Shown one piece after another: positions 35,701-43,599 of a stretch of 64,000 nt of DNA. The stretch lies in the NCBI GenBank assembly GCA_002342805.1, contig DDQW01000016.1, positions 24,639-88,638 of the forward strand, written 5' to 3'. Numbering within the stretch: the first letter of the stretch is position 1; every line of letters begins with the position of its first letter. The position numbers and the translations under genes were made by a program. A model generated the notes under the pieces. The model ran no database searches, was not told where the DNA came from, and saw only the letters and a program-made list of their open reading frames with translations. The DNA is from Clostridiales bacterium UBA2432. Lineage in GTDB: Bacteria > Bacillota > Clostridia > Lachnospirales > Vallitaleaceae.

Positions 35701-35894
35701 TTAAAAAACCATTGTCCATTGAGTAAGTCTATTCTTTCACTGTCATATGCCTTATAAGCTTTGGCTTTGTCTAAAGATGTATAGGACATACTAAAGGCTT
35801 TGGCCTTCATACGATTCATTTGAAAAACTTCCGGTTGATTAAGCCAAGCTTGCTCATTTTCATTTCGACTGTCCAATATAAATTTTTCTTTCAT
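32748..35894 (-). CDS. lacZ: Beta-galactosidase, glycoside hydrolase family 2 (LacZ type)
   Basis: A 1048-residue, five-domain enzyme close in length to E. coli LacZ. It shows 'LNGQWFFKLVDNP' and 'PSNWQMEGYDYPQYTNVTYP' (jelly-roll domain), 'LLGTNRHEFHPEKGRA', acid/base Glu477 in 'SLGNESYGG', nucleophile Glu544 in 'LCEYSHAMG', and the C-terminal domain 'WYGRGPHSNYSDRK'. It hydrolyses beta-galactosides in the cytosol. Single gene, divergent from an AraC-type regulator that probably controls it. AAAGGAG precedes the ATG. Confidence 0.96.
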   Translation of the reverse strand: MKEKFILDSRNENEQAWLNQPEVFQMNRMKAKAFSMSYTSLDKAKAYKAYDSERIDLLNGQWFFKLVDNPSQRIYGFEHMDYNLDDWDQIKVPSNWQMEGYDYPQYTNVTYPWVDTEEVIAPNAPVKYNPVGHYVKYFELKENFKDHPVFISFQGVESAFYIYVNGDCIGYSEDSFTNADFDLTPYLKEGQNKLAVEVFRWSDASWLEDQDFWRLSGIFRDVFLYTVGQAWIDDYSIVTRFEEDYKKSHVEIEAVLSSYEDESESLYTIRGTLFDGEKALQSFDVAKDVEAKGQSYTTTLTIENPKLWSAEIPNLYMLVLEVKNQSGETVEYRSTRIGFRDVRIEQTQMLVNGKAVLLLGTNRHEFHPEKGRAIDFEDTRKDLILMKQHNINAVRTSHYPNHPFFYDLCDELGLYVIDETNLETHGTWKYQEVQTLQESAIPGSKSEWKDAVVDRAVSMVKRDRNHPSIIMWSLGNESYGGLNFAHMRHAILAIDTTRAIHYEGTFHDRKFDYVTDIESQMYTTPEMLENYAKYNPQKPILLCEYSHAMGTSCGGLHLYLDLFRKYDALLGGFIWDWVDQALLKEENGQKFYAYGGDFGESPNDNFFCGNGLVLADRTVTPKLLEVKKCYQTMEVTPIDLKEGRIQIENRNLFLDSDYFNIDYTIEKDGKPIASGAIDAYIPAGEAREVVLSELNKGLFDGDGFYQLNVSYALAEETNYAPKGYVLGFSQLTLPYTAKNLPDSLEGRFASLSKVANDYPYIIMEEVDSGFVISGDGFKISFNKETGWIEQYSVHQEDMLVEAIMPCFWRALTDNDLGNHMLEECGVWREMPNQMQLKDFELASVDINEVSYIQVKTLYQLPINDESFVVMTYLIDVEGRIKITMDIKPSRRLPQIPAYGLMIQMNAEFDSLKWYGRGPHSNYSDRKESAYIGFFESTVKDEWVPYIRPQECGNKTDVRFMEVIDKKNLHGLQIMASVPVEVTALGFTPYEIETYTHPHLMPDSTKTVVRINGYQRGIAGDDSWGAQPKKQYQISTEKNHRYEFVLAFK

Positions 35895-36036
35895 AAGCTT
35901 CTCCTTTGTATAATACTATTATAATACTATCACAAAAATAACTTGCAACTATATTCATAATAATATGTAAATAAAGTCTTTTCAATATAAAGTTTTTCAT
36001 ATATTATAAGAATATGAACTATATGCGGAGGATATT

Positions 36037-36864
36037 ATGAATGCTTTTTTTCCAACAAATACGGAACATCAATCTCAACTTCCCTTTTATTTAACTTCAT
36101 CAGGCATATATTTTAATGAAACGGAAATGGATCGTTCTCTAGGCTACACTTCACCTCAATGGATTCAAACAATCTCAGGGGCCGGAAAGTTCTTTGTGAA
36201 TGATCGGGAATATGATATACTGCCCAACACAGGACTCTTTATTCCTGCACATGTTCCCCATCATTATAAAAAAAGCGCTGAATCCTGGGTAACACATTGG
36301 GTTTCTTTTGATGGCAAGGCAACAACAGAACTCCTTACTTCCCTCGGACTAACGCATTTTGATTATGTTTCTTTGATTGAACCCAATACAACGCAACAGC
36401 TTCTTGAAAAAATATATCGCTTATCCACAAATGCCTATCACCATAAGTATTTGAAAATATCCACACTCATTTATGAGCTAATCTACGAAATATATCAAAT
36501 AAAAAACACGAAAAACATGCCCCACTCTCATGAAAATCAAATTTTTCAGACCTTACTCACATTTATCGAAAATCATTACATGCATGATTTTAGCTTAGCT
36601 CAATTAGCCGAAACCGTTGATCGTTCGCCCCAATATATTTGTCGTTTGTTTCAAGAGGAACTTCGGATGCGTCCCTTTGAATACATACGCCATTATCGCC
36701 TATCAAAGAGTAAATCCTTGCTACTTTCTTCGCCAGACTTATCGGTTCAGGATGTCGCAAGTCAAGTTGGCATCAAAAGTCCCAGCTATTTTAGTGCACT
36801 TTTTAAAAAAGAAGAAAAAATAACACCTCGTGAGTTTGTACAACTACATCAACGAGGTATTTAA
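36037..36864 (+). CDS. AraC-family regulator (cupin sensor)
   Basis: 275 residues: N-terminal cupin-like sugar-sensing domain ('ISGAGKFFVNDREYDILPNTGLFIPAHVPHHY', recognised by the G.F......Y.I..... P..VPH.Y pattern) and a C-terminal double HTH ('FSLAQLAETVDRSPQYICRLFQEEL ... VQDVASQVGIKSPSYFSALFKK', seen by its P.Y..R.F and YFS..FKK ends). Divergent from lacZ across about 140 bp, and likely its sugar-dependent activator. The ATG has GGAGG. The TVP38 gene follows 12 bp on. Confidence 0.92.
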   Translation: MNAFFPTNTEHQSQLPFYLTSSGIYFNETEMDRSLGYTSPQWIQTISGAGKFFVNDREYDILPNTGLFIPAHVPHHYKKSAESWVTHWVSFDGKATTELLTSLGLTHFDYVSLIEPNTTQQLLEKIYRLSTNAYHHKYLKISTLIYELIYEIYQIKNTKNMPHSHENQIFQTLLTFIENHYMHDFSLAQLAETVDRSPQYICRLFQEELRMRPFEYIRHYRLSKSKSLLLSSPDLSVQDVASQVGIKSPSYFSALFKKEEKITPREFVQLHQRGI

Positions 36865-36876
36865 GAGGAGTTTGTT

Positions 36877-37539
36877 ATGGAAAAAATATATAAACAAGGT
36901 TTCTTTTATACCCTAAGGTATCTCATTCTTATTGTAATTATTGTTAGCTTTTTATACTTTAATCAAGGTAATGAACTTCTGACTATTCAAAAGCTTTTTG
37001 ACTATAGTCCAAACAATCTTTTTCTTGCTATGCTATTTATGCTTGCACTCTATAGCATAAAACCAATTATCCTTGTGCTTCCTGTGCCTATGCTACAAAT
37101 CGTTGTTGGGATGATTTTTTCCCCTTTGTTTGCCTTCCTTGTAAATACCCTTGGACTGGTTCTCTCATCTACAGTTGCATATGGTATCGGTCTATTACTT
37201 GGAAAAGACCGTGTGGAAAAGTTGATGCGTAAGTTCAAAAAAAGCGAAGATTTAAAAAGACAACGTAAAAATAACGAAGGATTTTTTGTCTTTATCATCC
37301 GTGCCATTGGTTTAGTATCCATGGATGTCACCGGAATGTTCTTCGGGTCCCTTCAAACCCCCTTTTTGAAGTATTTAATCTATTCTACCCTTGGACTCAT
37401 CCCTGCAATGCTTATCGCCACCTTTATCGGACTTACTGCAGATGATCCGGCCTCACCTAGTTTTATTCTATCACTCATTGTTAAGGTCATCCTTGTTGTT
37501 GTCTCCTTAAAATATTATAAATACAAGTATGCCCAATAG
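36877..37539 (+). CDS. TVP38/TMEM64 family membrane protein (VTT domain)
   Basis: A 220-residue membrane protein with the VTT/SNARE-associated domain: 'PVPMLQIVVGMIFSPLFAFLVNTLG' region, 'YGIGLLLGKDRVEKLMRKF' and a last helix. DedA-related proteins of this type act in lipid or small-ion transport, possibly as lipid scramblases. Follows the AraC regulator, probably by co-transcription rather than shared function. AGAGGAG precedes the ATG. Confidence 0.85.
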   Translation: MEKIYKQGFFYTLRYLILIVIIVSFLYFNQGNELLTIQKLFDYSPNNLFLAMLFMLALYSIKPIILVLPVPMLQIVVGMIFSPLFAFLVNTLGLVLSSTVAYGIGLLLGKDRVEKLMRKFKKSEDLKRQRKNNEGFFVFIIRAIGLVSMDVTGMFFGSLQTPFLKYLIYSTLGLIPAMLIATFIGLTADDPASPSFILSLIVKVILVVVSLKYYKYKYAQ

Positions 37540-37552
37540 ATAGGTTGTTGGC

Positions 37553-38824
37553 TTAATCGTGAACAATATGGGTTTGTAATCGTGTGAGTATCTTCTGAAT
37601 GTATAGTGGACACAACATAATAATAAGTCCCGATAAGAAGAATGTCCATCGCATCCCTTGTTGGCCGACAATATCAACGATATGACTTCCGACAAATACC
37701 GCGATAATGCTTGTGAGTCCTCCGATAGCAGAGTTAACACTAACCGACATGGTGCGAATTCTCTGCTTTGCAAACAAAAATTGCATATTAAACAAAGAAA
37801 TCCCCGCGCCGGCCCAAGCTATACCACCTGCTATATGTACAAGTGGAATAAGAAACATATAATTCGCGCTGGTGATAAATCCCCATGAAAAATGTGCAAG
37901 ACCTAGAATGGTAACCGAAATTGTCCCCGATAAAAACCAAGATTTTTTGTCTGCAAGGTTTCCCCACCATGAGGTGAATGCAACACGTGTGACCGTTGTA
38001 ATCACTGTCATTGTCATCATATATGTATAACTAAGATTAAGAGAATCCACCATATATACCGACATAAATGGTGCCCCGATAAATAAACCAAAGTTCCAAA
38101 TAACATACATTAGGATAATCTTACTAAAAACAGGATCTTTAATGGGTGCACAGAGCCGTTTTATAAAAGCGCTCTCTTTTCTTGTTTCCTCTGTCACAAC
38201 ATCCTCGATGTGAATCAAGGCATATATATTTAAAATACCCATGACCACAAGAACCCCACCTAAAAATAAAAAACCGACAAACTCTTGTCCTAATAGTTTA
38301 TTATAGTCAAGTACTCGCCCCAATACAATAGTACAAATGGCAACAATCCCCAACGATAATTTTTCTCGATAAGCAAGGTATTTTCCACGTATATGAAGGG
38401 GTGATAAATCAATCATCCAACTGGAAATAATGGGACTAATAATCCCATTACTGATATAAGCAAGTACAAAACATACAATAAATCCGGCCATCATAACTTG
38501 GTCGGATGCTCCCAACTGCATTAAAATATAAGGAACAAAATAAGCAATCGACATAAAAAGTCTTAATATAATAGCGATTCCGATGACTTTTTCCTTTCGA
38601 CTGCGCTGTCCATGGGATAAAATAAGCGTCGAAAAAATCTGAAAAATTCCCATTGCCACGTGAATGACACCAATTCGTCCATTTAAGGTTTCACTTCCAC
38701 CTAAGAAACTAATAAATCCAGCTAAAAAGTTTCCGGTCGTTAGCGAAAACTGTCCGATCCCTGTGATTCCTTCTAAAATAAAATAACGCCGGCTGCGCTC
38801 TTGACCTGTGAGTATTTTGTTCAT
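37553..38824 (-). CDS. MFS transporter
   Basis: A 423-residue membrane protein with about twelve helices in two halves ('RYFILEGITGIGQFSLTTGNFLAGF' at the start, a central hydrophilic stretch near residues 205-225, 'WWGNLADKKSWFLSGT' as the second-half loop 2-3 motif). A much earlier ATG (39010) reads into the divergent regulator; ATG 38824 has AGAGGA and fits family length. Divergent from an AraC-type regulator, so probably an inducible sugar or glycoside carrier, but the substrate cannot be deduced. Confidence 0.88.
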   Translation of the reverse strand: MNKILTGQERSRRYFILEGITGIGQFSLTTGNFLAGFISFLGGSETLNGRIGVIHVAMGIFQIFSTLILSHGQRSRKEKVIGIAIILRLFMSIAYFVPYILMQLGASDQVMMAGFIVCFVLAYISNGIISPIISSWMIDLSPLHIRGKYLAYREKLSLGIVAICTIVLGRVLDYNKLLGQEFVGFLFLGGVLVVMGILNIYALIHIEDVVTEETRKESAFIKRLCAPIKDPVFSKIILMYVIWNFGLFIGAPFMSVYMVDSLNLSYTYMMTMTVITTVTRVAFTSWWGNLADKKSWFLSGTISVTILGLAHFSWGFITSANYMFLIPLVHIAGGIAWAGAGISLFNMQFLFAKQRIRTMSVSVNSAIGGLTSIIAVFVGSHIVDIVGQQGMRWTFFLSGLIIMLCPLYIQKILTRLQTHIVHD

Positions 38825-38898
38825 TCCTATTCCTCTTGCATTCTCTAAGATTCCGTGTATATAATATATACAAGAGTAAATATATTCTTTTTTTTCTA

Positions 38899-38924
38899 AA
38901 ATACAAATGGCCATTTTGGTATTT
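38899..38924. promoter_or_regulatory. Near-palindrome between MFS and AraC genes
   Basis: AAATAC..AATGGCCATT..GTATTT, centred at 38910/38911 with a perfect 12-bp core AAATGGCCATTT. It lies in the divergent promoter region, 30 bp ahead of the AraC-type start, so it is a plausible operator. Confidence 0.4.
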
Positions 38925-38953
38925 AATATGTCATATTTGGTAAGGAGTTCATC

Positions 38954-39811
38954 ATGAATATTGCACAAATTATCGGTAATAAATTTAATTGGAAAAACAC
39001 GTCTCAACATCGTATGCTAAACTCAAATCCCCATGAAGGCATACTCGCTTCCGGCTACGTTCGCAAAAACAAAAAAAACGGAGCACTCATTCATCTAACC
39101 ACCAATGATTATCATGGTGTTCTGGTCATAGACGGACACGGATATTATGAGGACGCTAATGGAAAAATCCCTGTAAAAACAGGTGATTTTATTCAACGTT
39201 TCCCCGGAAATACCCATTCTACATTTCCTGAGGATGACCGTTGGACAGAGCTATATATCGTCATTGGAAAAACACTGTATGAGAATCTTGTCAATCTCGG
39301 TGTTCTCAATCAAAGCTCACCTGTCATTCATCCCGGAATTGATTTTGAAACAATTCAATCTTTTTTGTCCTTTCATGAACAGCTGGGGTATTCCGATCGA
39401 CTTGAGCTCCCTTTAGTTATTCCCAAAATCATTGATTATCTTGCCCGATTAACCTATTCGGATCGGGTCAGTCAATATTCATCTGATGAAAAAAATATTC
39501 TCTCTGTTGCGACGGAATATATCCACGAAAATATTGACACACGTATTTCAATTGAGGATGTAGCTCTTAAAGTCAACATGGGCTATGAAAAGTTCAGAAA
39601 ATTATTTACCAAGCATTATAATATTTCCCCTGGCAATTACATGATACAGCACCGAATTTACCTTGCTCAGCGCTTATTGTCAAATTCTGAACTTAGTATT
39701 AAAGAAGTTTCAATTAAATTAGGATACGTTGATACCTACACTTTTTCTAAGCAATTTAAAAAAATCACCGGGCGTTCGCCCAGTGATTTCAAGAGCCTGT
39801 TTTTACAATAA
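38954..39811 (+). CDS. AraC-family regulator (cupin sensor)
   Basis: 285 residues: an N-terminal cupin-like region ('GVLVIDGHGYYEDANGKIPVKTGDFI' region with 'RFPGNTHST') and a C-terminal AraC double HTH ('ISIEDVALKVNMGYEKFRKLF', 'SIKEVSIKLGYVDTYTFSKQFKK' ends). AAGGAG lies eight bases ahead of the ATG. Divergent from the MFS gene and presumably its regulator. The 3' end overlaps the convergent lipid kinase gene by 23 bp. Confidence 0.92.
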   Translation: MNIAQIIGNKFNWKNTSQHRMLNSNPHEGILASGYVRKNKKNGALIHLTTNDYHGVLVIDGHGYYEDANGKIPVKTGDFIQRFPGNTHSTFPEDDRWTELYIVIGKTLYENLVNLGVLNQSSPVIHPGIDFETIQSFLSFHEQLGYSDRLELPLVIPKIIDYLARLTYSDRVSQYSSDEKNILSVATEYIHENIDTRISIEDVALKVNMGYEKFRKLFTKHYNISPGNYMIQHRIYLAQRLLSNSELSIKEVSIKLGYVDTYTFSKQFKKITGRSPSDFKSLFLQ

Positions 39812-40685
39812 ATTCCATACCTTCCGGTATAACCTTTATATCCAAAGGATATTTGGGGCCCAACTCACCATCAACATCTGCCGGAAAGCCATCTTCTTCC
39901 AAGCACTCAATATATATTTTGCGACTTTGAAAATATAATATGTTCTTATCTTCAAGATGTTCACCTCGCATCATTTTAGCAAATACACCCGGTATTTCAT
40001 TCATACTACAGGCTTTAAATCCGACAAAATCCAATTTTCCATCTCTCATGGAAGCATATTCACCAACTCGGTTAAAGCCTCCTGCACTAGAACCGTTAAG
40101 GACAATAAAAAGGTAAAATTCATCCTCATATACTTGTTGATCAGTCGTGATACGCACTTTTTGACTCTTGAATTTGGGAATCTGCTGAACGCCTTTAATA
40201 TAATAGGCCAACTTACCTAATGTATTTTTAAATTCAGGTTCTATGGTATGAGCAATACTTGTAAGCAATCCACCACCACATACATTGACAAAATACTGGC
40301 CGTTAACAATACCAATATCCATTTTTCGAATTTTCATCTGTCCAATAACTTCAAATGCTTCAGTAAAATTCGCCGGTATACCTAAATGCTGGGCAAAATC
40401 ATTGGCTGTTCCTGCTGGTATAACCCCAACCGGACGCTTGATTTCATTCTTCATCATTGCATTTACTACTTGATTAACGGTCCCATCTCCACCCGCAATT
40501 AATATAGCTTCACACTCGTCAAAGTTTCCTTCTTTAAAAAATATATCAAAATCCTCTTCAGATCGTGTCCTCCAAATTCTAAGCTCATAGCCTTTTTTTT
40601 CGATGATTTCTATAAGTGTATCCAAACGAGTTTTAAATGTACGACTTCCTGCCATTGGATTATAAATTAATTGTATGTATTTCAT
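39789..40685 (-). CDS. Diacylglycerol/lipid kinase family protein (DagK/YegS/BmrU type)
   Basis: A 298-residue cytosolic kinase with 'LIYNPMAGSR', the nucleotide motif 'GGDGTVNQVVNAMM' near residue 65 and 'GVIPAGTANDFAQHLG'. It phosphorylates diacylglycerol or a related lipid, returning it to phospholipid synthesis. ATG 40685 has AAAGGAGG. It lies 13 bp after a solute-binding lipoprotein gene and is probably co-transcribed with it. Confidence 0.9.
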   Translation of the reverse strand: MKYIQLIYNPMAGSRTFKTRLDTLIEIIEKKGYELRIWRTRSEEDFDIFFKEGNFDECEAILIAGGDGTVNQVVNAMMKNEIKRPVGVIPAGTANDFAQHLGIPANFTEAFEVIGQMKIRKMDIGIVNGQYFVNVCGGGLLTSIAHTIEPEFKNTLGKLAYYIKGVQQIPKFKSQKVRITTDQQVYEDEFYLFIVLNGSSAGGFNRVGEYASMRDGKLDFVGFKACSMNEIPGVFAKMMRGEHLEDKNILYFQSRKIYIECLEEDGFPADVDGELGPKYPLDIKVIPEGMEFIVKTGS

Positions 40686-40698
40686 AACGTAACCTCCT

Positions 40699-41934
40699 TT
40701 ACGAGCTCTCATCTAACACATCAATCACTTCATCAATTGTGTGAAATTCATCATTGATATATCGTATAGTAATATCCTCCAAAAATCGGTCCTTCGTCGA
40801 TTGTTCCAAACCCGAATCAATAATATACTTAAAGGTTTGATGATAGTCTTGTCCACCTAAAAAAGAGTTCCCATCTGTATATGTTTGCGATTGTTGAACC
40901 AAGTTGTGACTTGAGATATGATAACTGTCTCCAATCCAATTTTTCTGATGGTCCTCATCTAAAAGAACATATTCAAAAAACTTTTCTGCAAGCTGATTTT
41001 CTTGACCTACTTGAGTCATCGATAGCCACGTTCCTCCCCATTCCCGTGAATAAGGTCCACTTACAATAGCCCAGTCGCCTGATGTTTCTTCCGCTGACAT
41101 GAAAAGAATCTGTGATAATCCCCAGTTTGGCAATATATAGCTAAACACATTTTCACGCATCCCTCCAAACCACTCTTTAGACCACTCAACATAAAAAGGC
41201 GTTAATTTATTTCGTTTAATATTATTAACCGTTGTCAAATAGTTTCTCCATTGGTCTAAATCGACTTCCATATGGTTTTCCTCAACAGATGCCGGCGGAG
41301 CAAAGTGTCTTAAGGCATATGGGTCAGGAACAAGTTCTATCTCATGCTCTTTTAACCGTAATCCTAGTTCATAAATTGCGTCAACTGTCGTATAATACTT
41401 GGCAATTTCTTGGGGATCATCGGTTCCTAACACTTGACGTGCCAAACTTCGTCGATAAAAAACAGCGATTGGTGTCATATGATAAGATAAACCACGCATC
41501 TTGCCTGTTTTATCATAACTTCTAGCTAGCATATTTTCATTTAAATACCTATCTATTTGGTAGTCTCTAGAAAAATCGTTTAATGGTAGAATATATTTTT
41601 CTAGAGTATCTCCCATTATTGATTCGTAATCTGAAATGATGATATCCGGTTTTTCACCTTCATCTATTCGTGTGGCAACCATTTTTTCAAAATTATTTAT
41701 CTCGATAAGTTCAAACTCAATTTTGCACGATTGTTCTCTCTCAAAAGCATCTAATTCTGTTAAGAATTCATCCGTATAGCTCCATATCAAAAGTGTTGGT
41801 TCAACCGGTTCAACTGTTTCTTCCTCTACCTGAATAACTTCTATAGAAAGGTCTGATTGAGTACCTATTTTAATACCGCATCCTGAAACAATAAGACTAA
41901 ATATAAAAAAACAGAGTATTTTGTGAAATCGCAT
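40699..41934 (-). CDS. Orphan extracellular solute-binding lipoprotein
   Basis: A 411-residue family 1 binding protein with signal peptide and lipobox 'VSGC' at about residues 17-20, and a binding fold ('TLLIWSYTDEFLTELDAFE', 'PDIIISDYESIMGDTLEKYILPLNDF', 'YHMTPIAVFYRRSLA'; each seen as typical of the class). No permease or ATPase gene is adjacent; it precedes the lipid kinase gene. It may serve a transporter encoded elsewhere or act as a sensor subunit. GGAG precedes the ATG. Confidence 0.82.
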   Translation of the reverse strand: MRFHKILCFFIFSLIVSGCGIKIGTQSDLSIEVIQVEEETVEPVEPTLLIWSYTDEFLTELDAFEREQSCKIEFELIEINNFEKMVATRIDEGEKPDIIISDYESIMGDTLEKYILPLNDFSRDYQIDRYLNENMLARSYDKTGKMRGLSYHMTPIAVFYRRSLARQVLGTDDPQEIAKYYTTVDAIYELGLRLKEHEIELVPDPYALRHFAPPASVEENHMEVDLDQWRNYLTTVNNIKRNKLTPFYVEWSKEWFGGMRENVFSYILPNWGLSQILFMSAEETSGDWAIVSGPYSREWGGTWLSMTQVGQENQLAEKFFEYVLLDEDHQKNWIGDSYHISSHNLVQQSQTYTDGNSFLGGQDYHQTFKYIIDSGLEQSTKDRFLEDITIRYINDEFHTIDEVIDVLDESS

Positions 41935-42062
41935 GTAGGTCTCCTAGTAATAATAATCGCTTTATATTTGATATAATCATCATACCAATATTTCAGCAAA
42001 ATGTGAAGTGAAACTTATTGTCTATATTATCTTTTAAGTGACAAAAACAAGTATCAGAAAAG

Positions 42063-42087
42063 GAAAAAAGAGCAGAAGTCTGCTCTT
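42063..42087 (-). terminator. Intrinsic terminator of the xyl operon
   Basis: AAAGAGCAG and CTGCTCTTT around AAGT, with six T on the minus strand, 16 bp after the xylB stop. Confidence 0.9.
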
Positions 42088-42102
42088 TCTTCTTAAATCA
42101 TT

Positions 42103-43578
42103 TTATAGTTTATACCAATCCTTTATTGCCTCATATAGCTTAGTAAATCGTTGATATTTTTCATCATAATAAGCCTTTTTCTCTGGATTAGGTTTAACTG
42201 TATTGGTCACTTTAATCATGGCTTCACATCCTTGTGCAACGTCTTTAAAATGACCTGCACCGACTGCTCCAAGTATTGCTGCACCTAAAGCGCCACCTTG
42301 ATTTGTATTGATTTCTTGAATCTCGACGGCAAACATATCCGCTAAAATCTGTTTCCATAAGGGACTCTTTGCACCGCCACCAATTACTCGTACTTCCTTA
42401 ATCGGAACATCAATATCTTTAAGAATTTCCATAGAATCTTTTAATCCATATGACACTCCTTCAAGTACAGCTTTCGTCATATGTCCACGATTAGTTAGCA
42501 TTGTCATTCCTACAAAGGCTCCTTTTGCATCCGGATCTGCATAAGGGGTACGTTCTCCCATTAAATAGGGTAAAAAGACTAAGTTTTTATCTTCAGATTC
42601 GATCGTTGTAGCTTCCTCTAATAGATCTTCAAAATTCATTCCTTTTTGAACAGTATCCACCCACCACTTCAAACAAGATGCAGCAGAGAGCATAACACCC
42701 ATTGAATGATATTTTCCATTCGCATGACAAAATGCATGAAGACGATTTTCCTGGTCATGGGCATATTCTTCATGTGCTGCAAATACAACCCCCGAAGTTC
42801 CAAGGGTAACTGACACAATACCTTCGACCACTGTACCGGTTCCAACTGCGCCTGCTGCTTGGTCACCGGCACCTGCTGCAACAACGATTTCGCCCTCTAA
42901 TCCTAATTCTTCTAAAACACTAGGCGTAACATTACCACATACTTGGTAGGATTCATAAAGTTTCGGTAACATGGACTCTTCGATTCCTAAATAATCTAAC
43001 ATCTCTTTTGACCATGTTCGATTCTTAACATCAAGTAGCAACATTCCTGAAGCATCTGATACATCTGTTGAATAGTTTCCAGTTAATTTAAAACTCACAT
43101 AATCTTTAGGTAACATAATGTGTCGAATCTGTTGAAAAACTTCCGGCAGATTTTTCTTAACCCATAAGATTTTTGGTGCTGTAAAACCGGTGAGCGCTTT
43201 ATTCCCTGTATATTCGCTAAGTTTATCTTGGCCAAAATGATTGGTGATGTCTTCACACTCTTCTTCTGTACGATTATCACACCATAAAATTGCAGGCGTT
43301 AATACATCGTTGTTCCCATCAAGAGCAACAAGACCGTGCATCTGTCCACTGAAGCTCATCGATTTAATGCCGTCTTTTGCAATATCATATTTTGTTACAA
43401 CATCTTTAATCGCATTCTTGGTTTCTGTCCACCAATCTGTCGGATCTTGCTCAGCCCATTTTTCTTTTGGATAAGATACCGGATATTCGCGTGACGCATC
43501 TCCGATGATTTTATTATCTTGATTGATAACTAATACTTTAACTGAAGATGTTCCTAAATCAATACCTAAATAATACAT
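42103..43578 (-). CDS. xylB: Xylulokinase
   Basis: A 491-residue FGGY kinase. It has 'YLGIDLGTSSVKVL' (phosphate-1 motif), 'SFSGQMHGLVALD' with the Gln-Met-His signature of xylulokinases, 'ILWCDNRTEEEC', 'PKDYVSFKLTG', and 'VAAGAGDQAAGAVGTG' and 'GGGAKSPLWKQILADM' for adenosine binding. It phosphorylates D-xylulose to xylulose 5-phosphate for the pentose phosphate pathway. Last gene of xylA-xylR-xylB. GGAGAG precedes the ATG. Confidence 0.97.
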   Translation of the reverse strand: MYYLGIDLGTSSVKVLVINQDNKIIGDASREYPVSYPKEKWAEQDPTDWWTETKNAIKDVVTKYDIAKDGIKSMSFSGQMHGLVALDGNNDVLTPAILWCDNRTEEECEDITNHFGQDKLSEYTGNKALTGFTAPKILWVKKNLPEVFQQIRHIMLPKDYVSFKLTGNYSTDVSDASGMLLLDVKNRTWSKEMLDYLGIEESMLPKLYESYQVCGNVTPSVLEELGLEGEIVVAAGAGDQAAGAVGTGTVVEGIVSVTLGTSGVVFAAHEEYAHDQENRLHAFCHANGKYHSMGVMLSAASCLKWWVDTVQKGMNFEDLLEEATTIESEDKNLVFLPYLMGERTPYADPDAKGAFVGMTMLTNRGHMTKAVLEGVSYGLKDSMEILKDIDVPIKEVRVIGGGAKSPLWKQILADMFAVEIQEINTNQGGALGAAILGAVGAGHFKDVAQGCEAMIKVTNTVKPNPEKKAYYDEKYQRFTKLYEAIKDWYKL

Positions 43579-43599
43579 AAATACCTTCTCTCCTTGTCT

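Noticed and set aside
37507..37773. Minus-strand frame spanning the TVP38-MFS junction
   Set aside because: It overlaps two well-supported genes in another frame and has no recognisable domain.
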